NCBI GenBank assembly: GCA_012735505.1
Contig: JAAYHE010000021.1
Location: 1 to 64,000, forward strand
From: Bacillota bacterium
Lineage (GTDB): Bacteria > Bacillota > UBA994 > UBA5500
DNA length: 64,000 nt
Direction: 5' to 3'
Shown here: positions 28,016-38,036 of the stretch, piece by piece
Layout: every line of letters starts with the position of its first letter
Position numbering within the stretch: position 1 is the stretch's first letter
Notes under the pieces: model-generated
The model's database searches: none
Told to the model about the DNA's origin: nothing
Seen by the model: only the letters and a program-made list of their open reading frames with translations
Program-made: the position numbers and the translations under genes

Positions 28016-30832
28016 ATGGCCCAAGACAAAATAGTGGTGCGCGGAGCGCGTGCCCATAACCTACAAAATATTGATGTCGATATCCCCCGCGATAAACTAG
28101 TAGTTGTGACCGGTTTGTCGGGTTCTGGAAAATCATCCCTAGCCTTCGATACCATTTACGCAGAGGGGCAGCGACGTTACGTAGAATCCTTGTCGGCGTA
28201 CGCCCGGCAGTTTCTCGGGCAAATGGACAAGCCCGATGTAGATTATATTGAAGGGCTATCACCAGCCATTGCTATCGATCAAAAGACGACCAGCCGCAAC
28301 CCGCGCTCAACGGTGGGTACGGTTACCGAAATATACGACTACCTGCGCTTGCTCTATGCCCGCGTCGGTAGTCCTTATTGTCCTAATTGCGGAGTAGCCA
28401 TTAGCCAGCAGACCATTGAACAGATTGTAGATCAGGTATTAACCCTGCCCGAGCGCACCCGCTTCCTAGTGCTGGCTCCAGTGGTGCGGGGCCAAAAAGG
28501 CGAGCATGTAAAATTGCTTGCCGACCTGCAGCGGGAAGGTTACGTACGGGTGAGGGTTGATGGCAGTATGTACGAGCTAGGTGACCCGATCGAGCTGAAC
28601 AAGAATCAGAAACACGATATTGAGGTCGTGGTGGATCGGCTGATCGTGCGCCCAGATATCGGCAGCCGCTTGGCAGATTCTATCGCAACGGCGACCATGC
28701 TGAGCCAGGGGTTAGTTATTATCAGCCAAGTGGATGGTGACGAGACTCTCTATAGCCTGAACTTTGCTTGCACCGAATGTGGCTTCAGCTATTCGGAAAT
28801 TAGCCCGCGCTTATTTTCGTTTAACAACCCCTATGGCGCCTGTCCCGAGTGTGACGGTTTGGGGGCTAGTCGGGAGTTTGACCCCGACCTCATTATTCCT
28901 GACCCGAACTTGTCCCTTGCCGAAGGGGCGATCGCGCCGTGGGCAAATTCCACCAGCAACTACTACCCAGCCTTGTTTCAGGCTGTTTGCGATAATTACC
29001 AGATAGACTATAACGCGCCGATAGCAGACCTGACCGAAGAACAGCTGAATATTATTTTGCATGGTGGCCCCGATCACTTAACGGTGGCCTATGAAGATAC
29101 TGTTGGCAGAAATCGCCAGTTCAAGATGCGATTTCGCGGTGTAATTCCCATGTTGGAACGCATGTATCGAGAGACCGGATCAGCAGCTATCCGGGAAAAT
29201 ATAGAGCAATATATGACCGATGTTCTCTGTTCAGCTTGTGAGGGCCAGCGCCTGAAACCAGAAAGTTTGTCTGTAAAGGTTGGGGGCAAAAGTATCGCTG
29301 AGGTAACCCGGATGTCTATTGTAGAGGCACTACAATTCTTTGATAATCTCGAGCTCAGTGAACGGCAACAGCTAATTGCGCGGCAAATCCTTAGGGAAAT
29401 TAAAGCCCGTTTAGGCTTTTTAGTTAACGTTGGTCTAGATTATTTGACTTTGGACCGGCAAGCTGGCACCTTGTCTGGCGGCGAATCCCAGCGTATTCGA
29501 TTGGCCACACAGATCGGTTCCAGTCTAATGGGTGTGCTTTATATCTTAGACGAGCCGAGTATCGGCTTGCACCAACGTGATAATACCCGCTTGCTAGAAA
29601 CCCTTAAGCGGTTGCGAGACTTGGGCAATACCGTGATCGTGGTCGAGCACGACCAAGAGACCATGGAGGCAGCCGATTATATTATCGACATGGGGCCGGG
29701 TGCTGGTTTGCACGGTGGTAAAGTTGTTGCTACCGGCACACTGCAGGAAATTTGCCAGGTGCCCGAGTCTATCACTGGTCAATATTTGTCGGGCAAGAGG
29801 CGGATTGTGGTGCCGGAGGAACGCCGCCGACCCAACGATAGATTTCTGGAAGTGCGCGGGGCGCGGGAAAACAATCTGAAGAACATTAACGTGCGTATCC
29901 CGCTGGGTCTGTTCATCTGTGTGACCGGAGTTTCTGGCTCGGGTAAAAGCACGTTAGTGAATGAAATTGTCTATAAACGGTTGGCTATGGAGCTCAACCG
30001 GGCCAAACGCAAGCCCGGCGAGCATGATGCTATCCTCGGCCTTGAACATCTAGACAAAGTAATCAACATCGATCAGGCACCAATCGGGCGCACCCCTCGT
30101 TCTAACCCTGCAACTTATACGGGCACCTTTGATTTGATTAGGCAGCTTTATGCCCAAACACAAGAAGCTAAAATGCGGGGGTATGCTGCCGGCCGCTTTA
30201 GCTTTAATGTTAAAGGTGGACGCTGCGAGGCCTGTCGCGGCGATGGCATTATCAAAATTGAAATGCATTTTCTACCCGATGTGTATGTGCCTTGTGAGGT
30301 CTGTGGTGGCAAGCGTTATAATCGCGAGACTTTAGAGGTGCGCTACAAAGGCAAGAACATTGCCGATGTGTTGGCCATGTCTATTGAAGAAGCCCTACAC
30401 TATTTTCAGAATATCCCTCGGATAGAACGTAAATTGCAGACCCTAGTGGATGTCGGGCTCGGGTATATGCAGCTGGGACAGCCAGCCCCTACCCTATCTG
30501 GTGGGGAAGCCCAGCGGGTGAAGCTGGCCACCCAGCTCAGCCGGCGGAGCAATGGCCGCACCTTTTATATCTTAGATGAACCGACAACCGGCTTGCACAT
30601 GGCCGACATCGAGCGCCTCTTGCTTGTTTTACAACGCTTAGTAGACGCAGGCGATACAGTTTTGGTGATCGAGCATAACTTAGACGTCATCAAGACGGCC
30701 GACTATATCATCGACCTTGGACCAGAAGGCGGTGACCGGGGTGGCACCATTGTGGCTGAAGGCACGCCAGAAGAAGTCGCCGCTAATCCGGACTCGTATA
30801 CCGGGCATTTCCTAAAAACATTATTACTCTAG
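28016..30832 (+). CDS. uvrA: Excinuclease ABC subunit UvrA
   Basis: ATG 28016 ([59 protein letters not shown]) after gggaggg RBS; zinc-finger CxxC motifs. Confidence 0.98.
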   Translation: MAQDKIVVRGARAHNLQNIDVDIPRDKLVVVTGLSGSGKSSLAFDTIYAEGQRRYVESLSAYARQFLGQMDKPDVDYIEGLSPAIAIDQKTTSRNPRSTVGTVTEIYDYLRLLYARVGSPYCPNCGVAISQQTIEQIVDQVLTLPERTRFLVLAPVVRGQKGEHVKLLADLQREGYVRVRVDGSMYELGDPIELNKNQKHDIEVVVDRLIVRPDIGSRLADSIATATMLSQGLVIISQVDGDETLYSLNFACTECGFSYSEISPRLFSFNNPYGACPECDGLGASREFDPDLIIPDPNLSLAEGAIAPWANSTSNYYPALFQAVCDNYQIDYNAPIADLTEEQLNIILHGGPDHLTVAYEDTVGRNRQFKMRFRGVIPMLERMYRETGSAAIRENIEQYMTDVLCSACEGQRLKPESLSVKVGGKSIAEVTRMSIVEALQFFDNLELSERQQLIARQILREIKARLGFLVNVGLDYLTLDRQAGTLSGGESQRIRLATQIGSSLMGVLYILDEPSIGLHQRDNTRLLETLKRLRDLGNTVIVVEHDQETMEAADYIIDMGPGAGLHGGKVVATGTLQEICQVPESITGQYLSGKRRIVVPEERRRPNDRFLEVRGARENNLKNINVRIPLGLFICVTGVSGSGKSTLVNEIVYKRLAMELNRAKRKPGEHDAILGLEHLDKVINIDQAPIGRTPRSNPATYTGTFDLIRQLYAQTQEAKMRGYAAGRFSFNVKGGRCEACRGDGIIKIEMHFLPDVYVPCEVCGGKRYNRETLEVRYKGKNIADVLAMSIEEALHYFQNIPRIERKLQTLVDVGLGYMQLGQPAPTLSGGEAQRVKLATQLSRRSNGRTFYILDEPTTGLHMADIERLLLVLQRLVDAGDTVLVIEHNLDVIKTADYIIDLGPEGGDRGGTIVAEGTPEEVAANPDSYTGHFLKTLLL

Positions 30833-30841
30833 CTTGTTACC

Positions 30842-30871
30842 AGGGGGCTGTTAGCGTTAACAGCCCCCTTA
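30842..30871 (+). terminator. Terminator-like hairpin after uvrA
   Basis: agggggctgtta...taacagccccct. Confidence 0.7.
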
Positions 30872-30991
30872 GGTTCTTGCAGAAAGGATTGGCGATACGC
30901 CCTGCCAAGATTAGAGAAGTAGATCATTTTTTGCTTAGACACTGTGATAGTATAGTAATAACTATTTGGGTTACGGGGACGGGGTGTTAGT

Positions 30992-31795
30992 GTGTCGTTC
31001 GTTAGGTACATGGTGCTGGGCTTGGTGATCGGCATCGGTTCTATCACTCCCGGATTAAGTGGCGGCGCCTTAGCCGCTGCTTTCGGACTATATGAGCCGA
31101 TAATCAAGGCGGTTAGCCACCCCTTGCACAATCTTAAGGAAAATTTGCTTTTCCTGGCTCCAGTCGGCGTGGGTATGGCTGCAGGTATTATCGCCTTTGG
31201 TAATGCGATGGAAATGTTGATGAGGGTAGCTCCCAATCATGTAAAGTGGCTGTTTTTGGGACTAGTGGCGGGAAGTTTGCCCGAGTTGATTCGCACTGCT
31301 AATGCTAATGGATTTCGTCTCCGCTATCTCCTTTACACGCTCTTGACCTTGCTAGTTGTTTTCGGGCTGGGCAGGCTGCAGCCGGTTTGGGCCGGCACAG
31401 ATTTGTCTGTTGCAGTCGTAGGCTGGAAGCAATATTTTAGCTGTGGCTTGATTTTGGGCGTGGGCACGATTGTGCCGGGTATCAGCGTTTCGTTTATTTT
31501 GATGTCTATGGGTGTCTACGACGATTTGCTAGGTGCCCTCGCCCATCTTGATTTACACGTCCTGCTGCCTGTTGCCCTAGGGTTCGGTGTAGCTGTTGTG
31601 CTTCTGGTGCGGTTAGTCGAAAACCTTTTTGATCGTTTCCACTCCCAGGCCTACTATAGCGTGCTCGGGTTACTTTTAGGGTCGGCACTCATAATTTTTC
31701 CCCAAGTTATAGGGGGCTGGTCGCTAATAATGGGTATCGGCTTGTTCCTGCTAGGTATTGTTCTCAGCCTCCTGCTATTACGCCTAGGCAATTGA
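30992..31795 (+). CDS. DUF368 family membrane protein (PopT-type polyprenyl-phosphate translocase family)
   Basis: 'GLVIGIGSITPGLSGGALAAAFGLYEPII' and second half 'GLILGVGTIVPGISVSFILMSMGVYDDLL' inverted-repeat motifs of DUF368. Confidence 0.88.
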   Translation: MSFVRYMVLGLVIGIGSITPGLSGGALAAAFGLYEPIIKAVSHPLHNLKENLLFLAPVGVGMAAGIIAFGNAMEMLMRVAPNHVKWLFLGLVAGSLPELIRTANANGFRLRYLLYTLLTLLVVFGLGRLQPVWAGTDLSVAVVGWKQYFSCGLILGVGTIVPGISVSFILMSMGVYDDLLGALAHLDLHVLLPVALGFGVAVVLLVRLVENLFDRFHSQAYYSVLGLLLGSALIIFPQVIGGWSLIMGIGLFLLGIVLSLLLLRLGN

Positions 31796-31929
31796 GGATA
31801 TACCTCCTTAATGCATGCCTCAGCGACATACATCAGCAGGGTACTTCGAAGACAATACTCCGAGCACGGATGATAGACTAGCTTTGCTATAATGAAAGAT
31901 GAATCAAGATGATTGAGGGAGGTGAGGGT

Positions 31930-33783
31930 GTGTCTATTAGTGAGAAATTGGCTCTGCTGCCGGACGAGCCCGGTGTTTATTTATTTAAGGATGAGAAGGG
32001 AAACATTCTGTATATCGGCAAGGCGGTATCCTTGCGGCAGCGAGTGCGCTCTTATTTTCATGCTAGTGCTGATCATTCGGCCAAGGTGCGCGCTTTAGTA
32101 GAAAAAGTGCGTGATTTAGAGTTCATTATCACCGATAATGAAGTGGAAGCTCTTATTTTGGAGAGTAACCTGATCAAAGAGCATCAGCCCTGGTATAATA
32201 TCCGGATCAAAGACGACAAGCACTATCCATATCTGAAATTGACTATGTCCGAGCCTTATCCCCGCCTCTTGATTGCTCGGCGTATTGTAAAAGATGGCTC
32301 CAAATATTACGGCCCCTATCCGAGTGGCAACGCTGTGCGTCAGGCATTAAAGCTGATTCGACGCATTTTTCCGCTGCGCACTTGCAAGCAGCCCCTCACC
32401 GGCGAGCCAACTGGGCGCCCTTGCCTCAATCATCATATCGGACGGTGTATCGCTCCCTGTACCGGTCAGGTAAGTCGAGAGCAATATCATGAGATTGTTC
32501 ACGCTGTCGACATGTTTCTGTCGGGGCGTTACGACAATTTGATAGAACAATTGACTGCCCGTATGCATCAGGCTGCTGAGGCCTTACAGTTTGAGAAAGC
32601 AGCCGAAATTCGTAACCAACTGGCCGCTGTAGAGCACATCTTGGAGAAGCAGAAAATGATTTCGGCCGGTTTAGAAGACCGCGACGTCATCGGTTTAGCC
32701 CGCGGCATCGAGGAGACTTGTATCGGGGTATTAGTGATGCGAGAAGGACGAGCTATCGGGCGAGAGCAATACTTTCTCACGGGCACCGAGGACCTTTCAC
32801 GGGGTGAGGTTGTAGCGGCATTTTTAAAGCAGCATTATGCTAATCATCCTTATGTGCCCCCTGAAATCATCTTGCCGACTGCCTTGCCGGAAAAGGATGC
32901 TGAGCTTATCGGGGAATGGTTGAGCCAACGCCGGGGGCGCAAAGTCAATTTGGTAGTCCCTAAACGCGGTGAGAAAAAGCAACTAGTAGAAATGGTCGGG
33001 AAAAATGCGGTAGCCGCCTTAGAGGCACGCTTCGCTAAGATCCTTAGCCAAGGGGAGCTATTGCAGTCTGCTTTGACAGAGCTTGCTTTCTATCTGGCTT
33101 TACCGGATCCGCCCAGGCGCATCGAGTGCTACGATATCTCCAATATATCTGGAAGCGAGGCCGTCGGTAGCATGGTCGTTTTCTTAAACGGGGAGCCGGC
33201 TACCGGAGAATACCGTCGCTTTCGTATCCGCGACCTAGATGGTCCCGATGATTATGCTATGATGCAGCAAGTGTTGCGGCGCCGTTTCCGCCGAGTACAA
33301 CAAGACGATGCTAAATTTGCCGATTTACCAGACTTAGTTATTGTCGATGGTGGTAAAGGACAGCTGACAGCCGCGCTACAGGCAATGCAGGAGGTCGGGT
33401 TTGCTTCGATTCCGACGGTAGCCTTAGCCGAAAAGCATGAGCATATTTTCCGACCCGGCAGCAGTGAGCCGGTTGTTTTGCCGCGCCAGTCGCAAAGCTT
33501 GTATCTGGTACAGCGAATTCGGGATGAGGCCCACCGCTCTGCTTTGACCTACCACCGCCGACTGCGCGCAAGCAGGCAGGTAGAGTCTTGGTTGGAAGGC
33601 TGCCCCGGCATTGGGTCGGCGAGGCGTAAGGCCTTGCTCAAGGCTTTCGGCTCCATCAAGAAAATGAAGGCAGCTACCGAAGCAGAGTTGGCCCAAGTCC
33701 CGGGCATGAACAAGACAGCGGCAGCTAATCTTTATCGCTATTTGCGCCAGTCGACCGAGGCTGAGACAAGTGATTCTAAGTAA
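31930..33783 (+). CDS. uvrC: Excinuclease ABC subunit UvrC
   Basis: GTG 31930 after gggaggtgag; 'LPDEPGVYLFKDEKGNILYIGKAVSLRQRVRSYF', 'VIVDGGKGQLTAAL'. Confidence 0.98.
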   Translation: MSISEKLALLPDEPGVYLFKDEKGNILYIGKAVSLRQRVRSYFHASADHSAKVRALVEKVRDLEFIITDNEVEALILESNLIKEHQPWYNIRIKDDKHYPYLKLTMSEPYPRLLIARRIVKDGSKYYGPYPSGNAVRQALKLIRRIFPLRTCKQPLTGEPTGRPCLNHHIGRCIAPCTGQVSREQYHEIVHAVDMFLSGRYDNLIEQLTARMHQAAEALQFEKAAEIRNQLAAVEHILEKQKMISAGLEDRDVIGLARGIEETCIGVLVMREGRAIGREQYFLTGTEDLSRGEVVAAFLKQHYANHPYVPPEIILPTALPEKDAELIGEWLSQRRGRKVNLVVPKRGEKKQLVEMVGKNAVAALEARFAKILSQGELLQSALTELAFYLALPDPPRRIECYDISNISGSEAVGSMVVFLNGEPATGEYRRFRIRDLDGPDDYAMMQQVLRRRFRRVQQDDAKFADLPDLVIVDGGKGQLTAALQAMQEVGFASIPTVALAEKHEHIFRPGSSEPVVLPRQSQSLYLVQRIRDEAHRSALTYHRRLRASRQVESWLEGCPGIGSARRKALLKAFGSIKKMKAATEAELAQVPGMNKTAAANLYRYLRQSTEAETSDSK

Positions 33784-33810
33784 TTTCTATTCATAAAGGA
33801 GGAGGTAGCC

Positions 33811-34599
33811 ATGCGCCAAGCTGGTGTCGTCTATCCATTAGATGACCGACGAGATTTTAGTATCATCTACGACGAGCTTTGGGACTGCTATCTGCCTTAT
33901 CTCGGACCAGCAGCGGCTTTGCTCTATTGTTTTTTAATGCGCTCGGTGCGGCAGGGCCTAGCGGGTCCGATGGGGCCCCACTGGGCAGCGGAGGTCTGTG
34001 CGCCACTGGGTTTATCTGTCCCCGATAGCCACCAGGCATGGGCGCGGTTACAGGAGATGGGGCTAGTGATAGCTAATTCGGATGGCAGCTATTCTCTGGT
34101 CTATCCCAAAACTAAAGCCGAATTCCAGCAAGCCTTTGCTGACTTAGCACCCCGCCAGCAGCAGTTCTTGAGTGTTGCCATGGAGCCTAGCATCAAGGCG
34201 GATGCGCAAGCACGCCGCGCGCGGCGTAGCCGGGCCCAAAAGACTCTATACCTGTTTGTGGAGCAAGAGTTTGGTCGTGCCCTGACCTCCACAGAAGCGC
34301 AAAAACTAGCCGAGTTGGAGAAAAAATATCCGCGCGAGCTGGTAGAGGTGGCAGTAGAAATGGCCATTATTGCCCAAGCGTTTAGTCTCGCCTATGTGGA
34401 GCAGGTTTTGCTTAACTGGCAAGTTAAGGGGATCACGACCGCTCAGGCTGCGCGCGAAGAAGCCGAACGGCATCGCTTACAAAAAGCCCGCCGTGGCACC
34501 CGCAGCAAGGCTAGAACTGCTCCTAAATCGACAGCGGAACGGCAGGATGATTTAGACCTATATCGCTTGCGCCCAACTAGGCCTGTTAAGGAGGATTGA
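33811..34599 (+). CDS. DnaD domain replication protein
   Basis: 'FVEQEFGRALTSTEAQKLAELEKKYPRELVEVAVEMAIIAQAFSLAYVEQVLLNWQVKGITT' DnaD_2-like; next to DnaI/DnaC-like ATPase. Confidence 0.85.
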   Translation: MRQAGVVYPLDDRRDFSIIYDELWDCYLPYLGPAAALLYCFLMRSVRQGLAGPMGPHWAAEVCAPLGLSVPDSHQAWARLQEMGLVIANSDGSYSLVYPKTKAEFQQAFADLAPRQQQFLSVAMEPSIKADAQARRARRSRAQKTLYLFVEQEFGRALTSTEAQKLAELEKKYPRELVEVAVEMAIIAQAFSLAYVEQVLLNWQVKGITTAQAAREEAERHRLQKARRGTRSKARTAPKSTAERQDDLDLYRLRPTRPVKED

Positions 34600-35546
34600 C
34601 CATGTTTGATGAAAGACGCCAAGCTAAATTACGTGAGGCGCGACAGCGATATGAGCAAACACTGGCAGGTCATCCAGAATTGGCAGCTATCGAGATGCGA
34701 CTGATTGAGCTTTACCAGCAGAGAGTTTTGCGCTCCCAGAGTAGGGAGTCTGCAAGCTGGCAGGCCGAGGTGGAGGCTCTAGAGCGGCAACGCCAGGATT
34801 ATCTGCGCCAACATAATATTCCCCAGGATTTTGGAGAACCCCAGTGGGATTGTGCCTTATGCCAAGATACAGGTATCGTAGAGGGCAAAATTTGTCGTTG
34901 CGAACAACAGCGCTTGTTAGAGAGCCGTTTCCGGGGGGCTCGCTTGCCAGCGCGGCTGCGGGAACAAACTTTTAGTCGTTTTAGCTTGGATTGGTATTCG
35001 CCAACTAGAAAAACGCCTTTAGGAAATTCGGAACGGGAACATGCTGCTGATGTTCTGTATGCTTGCCAAGCTTTCGTAGCCTCGGTTATTGAGGACCCCC
35101 ATAGTGCCACCGGTCTTTTTCTTACGGGACAAAGTGGATTGGGAAAAACTTTCCTCTGTAGTGCAATTTGCCACTCCCTCGCAGAAAATAACATCGTGCC
35201 TTTGTATGTTGTATTTTCTGACCTGATTTCGGATATGCGAGCCAGCTTTCAGGATACTGGCGATTCTCTTTTATTGGCTACGGCCCGTGAGGTTCCCGTG
35301 CTTATCCTAGACGACCTGGGAGCTGAGCACGTGACTGACTATGCTGTCAGTCGCCTTTTCGATATTGTCAATCACCGGCGTAACGAGCGCTTGCCGATGG
35401 TTATTTCTTCGAATCTGACTCTAACTGAAGTAGCTACCGTTTATTCGGAACGGGTGGCTTCGCGTATCATTGAGGCTTGTCAGCCCATAATGCTATATGG
35501 AGAAGATATTCGAGCGCAGAAACGCAAACTGGGTCTTGTAGATTAG
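34596..35546 (+). CDS. DnaC/DnaI-like helicase loader ATPase
   Basis: 'LFLTGQSGLGKTFLCSAICHSLAENN', 'VLILDDLGAEHVTDYAVSRLFDIVNHR'; CxxC-CxC zinc cluster. Confidence 0.93.
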   Translation: MTMFDERRQAKLREARQRYEQTLAGHPELAAIEMRLIELYQQRVLRSQSRESASWQAEVEALERQRQDYLRQHNIPQDFGEPQWDCALCQDTGIVEGKICRCEQQRLLESRFRGARLPARLREQTFSRFSLDWYSPTRKTPLGNSEREHAADVLYACQAFVASVIEDPHSATGLFLTGQSGLGKTFLCSAICHSLAENNIVPLYVVFSDLISDMRASFQDTGDSLLLATAREVPVLILDDLGAEHVTDYAVSRLFDIVNHRRNERLPMVISSNLTLTEVATVYSERVASRIIEACQPIMLYGEDIRAQKRKLGLVD

Positions 35547-35573
35547 TTAATATTGATATCACCCTTGTGATTA

Positions 35574-35602
35574 TTGATATTTAGCCTCAATGTTGTTATA
35601 AT
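35574..35602 (+). promoter_or_regulatory. Sigma-A-like promoter
   Basis: TTGATA - 17 nt - TATAAT. Confidence 0.75.
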
Positions 35603-35614
35603 ACAAGTAACAAA

Positions 35615-36022
35615 TTGCAAATGTGTGAGGAGGGATGGTGCGTGGCGCACCCAGTACCTGGCTTGTGTCCCGTCTGTGGTCAAAAGCTGTCTGTCAGCAA
35701 GTTAACCTGTCATCATTGCGAAACGACTATCGAAGGCGATTTTGTTAACTGTCGTTTTTGCGGGTTAACCCCTGAGCAAAAACATTTTGTCGAGGTCTTT
35801 ATCAAGAATCGGGGCAACATTAAAGATGTTGAGCGGGAGTTAGGTATTTCGTATCCTACTGTGCGCGGACGTCTCGATAACGTCTTAGAGGCGATGGGCT
35901 ATCGGGTAGACGAGGAAGACCGAGCTGAGGTTGCCCATCGTCGGCGGGCTATATTGGATCAGTTGTCTAAAGGTGAAATTGGAGCCGACGATGCTGTCAA
36001 GCTGCTAAAGGCTTTAGACTAG
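35615..36022 (+). CDS. DUF2089 family protein (zinc-ribbon/HTH)
   Basis: 'CPVCGQKLSVSKLTCHHCETTIEGDFVNCRFCGLTPEQKHFVEVFIKNRGNIKDVERELGISYPTVRGRLDNVLEAMGY'. Confidence 0.93.
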   Translation: MQMCEEGWCVAHPVPGLCPVCGQKLSVSKLTCHHCETTIEGDFVNCRFCGLTPEQKHFVEVFIKNRGNIKDVERELGISYPTVRGRLDNVLEAMGYRVDEEDRAEVAHRRRAILDQLSKGEIGADDAVKLLKALD

Positions 36023-36031
36023 GGTGCAGAA

Positions 36032-36343
36032 ATGAAGCGGCCGACATTCCTTTTGTGGTGTAGTATTAAGCCGGGTTTTAGGCAAAAACGGATCGTGGTT
36101 CCGGTGCCCTTGCCTCTCGTAGAGGATATTTTACAGGCCGTAGCATCGTTATGGAGCTTAGGCAGCCGCTGGCTAGATAGGCAAGAGGAGCTTAGGGACT
36201 TTAAAGAGTTTGGTCCTCTGATCAAGCAGATTTTACAGCAGATTCCGCAGATAGTTGCTACCCTCCGCCAGGCTGGCCCTTTCACTCTGGTGGAGATATC
36301 TCAACCTGCGGACGGGCTAGAAGTCGTAATTAAAGTAGTCTAA
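36032..36343 (+). CDS. Uncharacterised 103-aa protein in the DUF2089 operon
   Basis: Intact ORF immediately after DUF2089 gene; no family recognised. Confidence 0.55.
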   Translation: MKRPTFLLWCSIKPGFRQKRIVVPVPLPLVEDILQAVASLWSLGSRWLDRQEELRDFKEFGPLIKQILQQIPQIVATLRQAGPFTLVEISQPADGLEVVIKVV

Positions 36344-36540
36344 TACTTAGGTGAGCGAGAAGCGAGACCTGCTAAGTAACTCCTTCAAAGCCAAGGTGAG
36401 GTCGCGCGTCATGCGTAAAGCGCATTGGGGCTCTGATCAAGGAGCGAAGGAGACTTGGATTACGCGCGGCAACAGGCCGAGCTTGCGAGTGCCGCCGCGC
36501 CCAAGCCGACTGAGCTTTTTCCTTTTGAAAATGGGGTCAC

Positions 36541-36564
36541 ACGCGCGCGAGCATGACCGCGACC
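36541..36564. repeat. Dispersed repeat family D, second exact copy
   Basis: ACGCGCGCGAGCATGACCGCGACC identical to 10456-10479. Confidence 0.75.
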
Positions 36565-36647
36565 TTTGTGTTCAGCAGTAAAGTCACAGAAAGCTCGCTT
36601 TTCCTTTTTAAATTCAAGGTTCAGCTTAAAAAATATTAAAGTTAATA

Positions 36648-36676
36648 TTGACTTCCTGCAGGGTTCTCTATATAAT
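36648..36676 (+). promoter_or_regulatory. Sigma-A-like promoter
   Basis: TTGACT - 17 nt - TATAAT. Confidence 0.75.
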
Positions 36677-36712
36677 TAAGTCAGAAAGGCGCCTTTTAAG
36701 AAAAGGAGGTTT

Positions 36713-37084
36713 GTGGTAGTGCAACAGGAAAAGCTCCAGATTCTCAAGATGTTGGAAGACGGGAAGATTACGGCTGAGGAAGCTAGCCGCCTGTTAGCGG
36801 CTGTGGACGATCCAGTTGCTACGGCATCCGGTGGCGGGGCTAAGTGGTTTCGGGTGCGCGTGTTAGATATCGACACCGGTAAGGCCAAGGTTAATGTTAA
36901 CCTGCCGATAGCTCTCGTGGAAGCAGGGCTAGATTTTGGGTTGAAATTCGTACCCGACGGTGTTATGAGGGGTAACGTAGACATCAGACAAATTGTTGAT
37001 GCTATCAAGCATGGCGCTGTGGGCAAGCTAGTCGAGGTTGAAGACGAGGACGAAGCTATTCGGGTAGAAATCGTCGTCGAATAA
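36713..37084 (+). CDS. SHOCT-like (YvlB N-terminal-like) domain protein
   Basis: 'EKLQILKMLEDGKITAEEASRLLAAVDDP' motif. Confidence 0.8.
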   Translation: MVVQQEKLQILKMLEDGKITAEEASRLLAAVDDPVATASGGGAKWFRVRVLDIDTGKAKVNVNLPIALVEAGLDFGLKFVPDGVMRGNVDIRQIVDAIKHGAVGKLVEVEDEDEAIRVEIVVE

Positions 37085-37149
37085 GTCCTAGGTATATAAC
37101 CTACTCTGTATATAATATATAGAAGGGAGAGTAGGTAGGAGGGAACGCC

Positions 37150-37503
37150 ATGCGGCGAAATTTTGCTTGGAATGTCCTAGTCAATGCGGCAGCACTTTAC
37201 GTGATCGCGCGTTACTTGGTGCCCGGAGTATACTACAGCAGTGAATTTGTCATTGCTCTGGCCGCCTTGGTGCTAGGAGTAATTAATGCCCTAATCAGAC
37301 CCATCTTTGTCATCCTATTGCTGCCGTTTACAGTCATTACCCTAGGCTTGTTCACTTTCGTAGTGAATGGCTTGATGCTCAAGTTTACTACCTGGATAGT
37401 GCCGGGCTTTTACATCCGCGGTTTTTGGACGACGGTTTGGGTATCGATGCTGATGAGTTTATTTGGAACACTAGTGAATAGTTTGGTTGGAAAACGAGAT
37501 TAA
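37150..37503 (+). CDS. Phage holin family IV/YvlD-like membrane protein
   Basis: Four TM segments; 'VLGVINALIRPIFVILLLPFTVITLGLFTFVVNGLMLKFTTWIVPGF'. Confidence 0.92.
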   Translation: MRRNFAWNVLVNAAALYVIARYLVPGVYYSSEFVIALAALVLGVINALIRPIFVILLLPFTVITLGLFTFVVNGLMLKFTTWIVPGFYIRGFWTTVWVSMLMSLFGTLVNSLVGKRD

Positions 37504-37507
37504 AAAA

Positions 37508-37540
37508 AAGAGGCTGTTTACAAACAGCCCCTTTTTTTAT
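37508..37540 (+). terminator. Terminator after YvlD-like gene
   Basis: aggctgttta-caaacagcccc followed by ttttttt. Confidence 0.85.
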
Positions 37541-37737
37541 TTATTTATATTGCGGGAAGCTAAATATTTTATTAGAATACTTGACGGATACCGTACAATC
37601 TTCTACAATGAAGCTGAATCAGACATTTCATACTTTTCATGTGAAAACTACTTTGTATGATTATGGAAGGAGGGATGCAGGAAACTGCCCTGTGGGGCCG
37701 TTGTTTTCTGCTGATCTGCCTAAAAAGGGGGAAAAAA

Positions 37738-38010
37738 ATGAGCAAATTGCTTAGGAGTAAATTCCTCGGGGCTACTACAGTAGGAGAGCGTGGTCAAATA
37801 GTCATCCCGGCCGCTGCGCGAAAAGCTCTTGGCATAGAAAATGGTGACAAGCTGCTTGTGTTTGGTCGGCGTCATCGAGAAGGGCTTCTCCTGATCAAGG
37901 CAGAGGTTGTCAACAAGTTGGTTAGCGACGCCTGGTCAGAAGCTAACCAATTGGAAAAGCTTTTGGTGGCGGCGCAGACAGCAGAGGAAGAGGGACAAAA
38001 AGATGAGTAA
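37738..38010 (+). CDS. AbrB/MazE/SpoVT-type DNA-binding protein
   Basis: 'GATTVGERGQIVIPAAARKALGIENGDKLLVFG' swapped-hairpin motif; ATG 37738. Confidence 0.92.
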   Translation: MSKLLRSKFLGATTVGERGQIVIPAAARKALGIENGDKLLVFGRRHREGLLLIKAEVVNKLVSDAWSEANQLEKLLVAAQTAEEEGQKDE

Positions 38011-38036
38011 ATAACCCCTGGGAAAGGAGAGGGACA

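Noticed and set aside
36351-36581. 76-aa ORF between DUF2089 operon and SHOCT gene
   Set aside because: Composed of dispersed repeat sequence shared with other intergenic regions; no recognisable protein features
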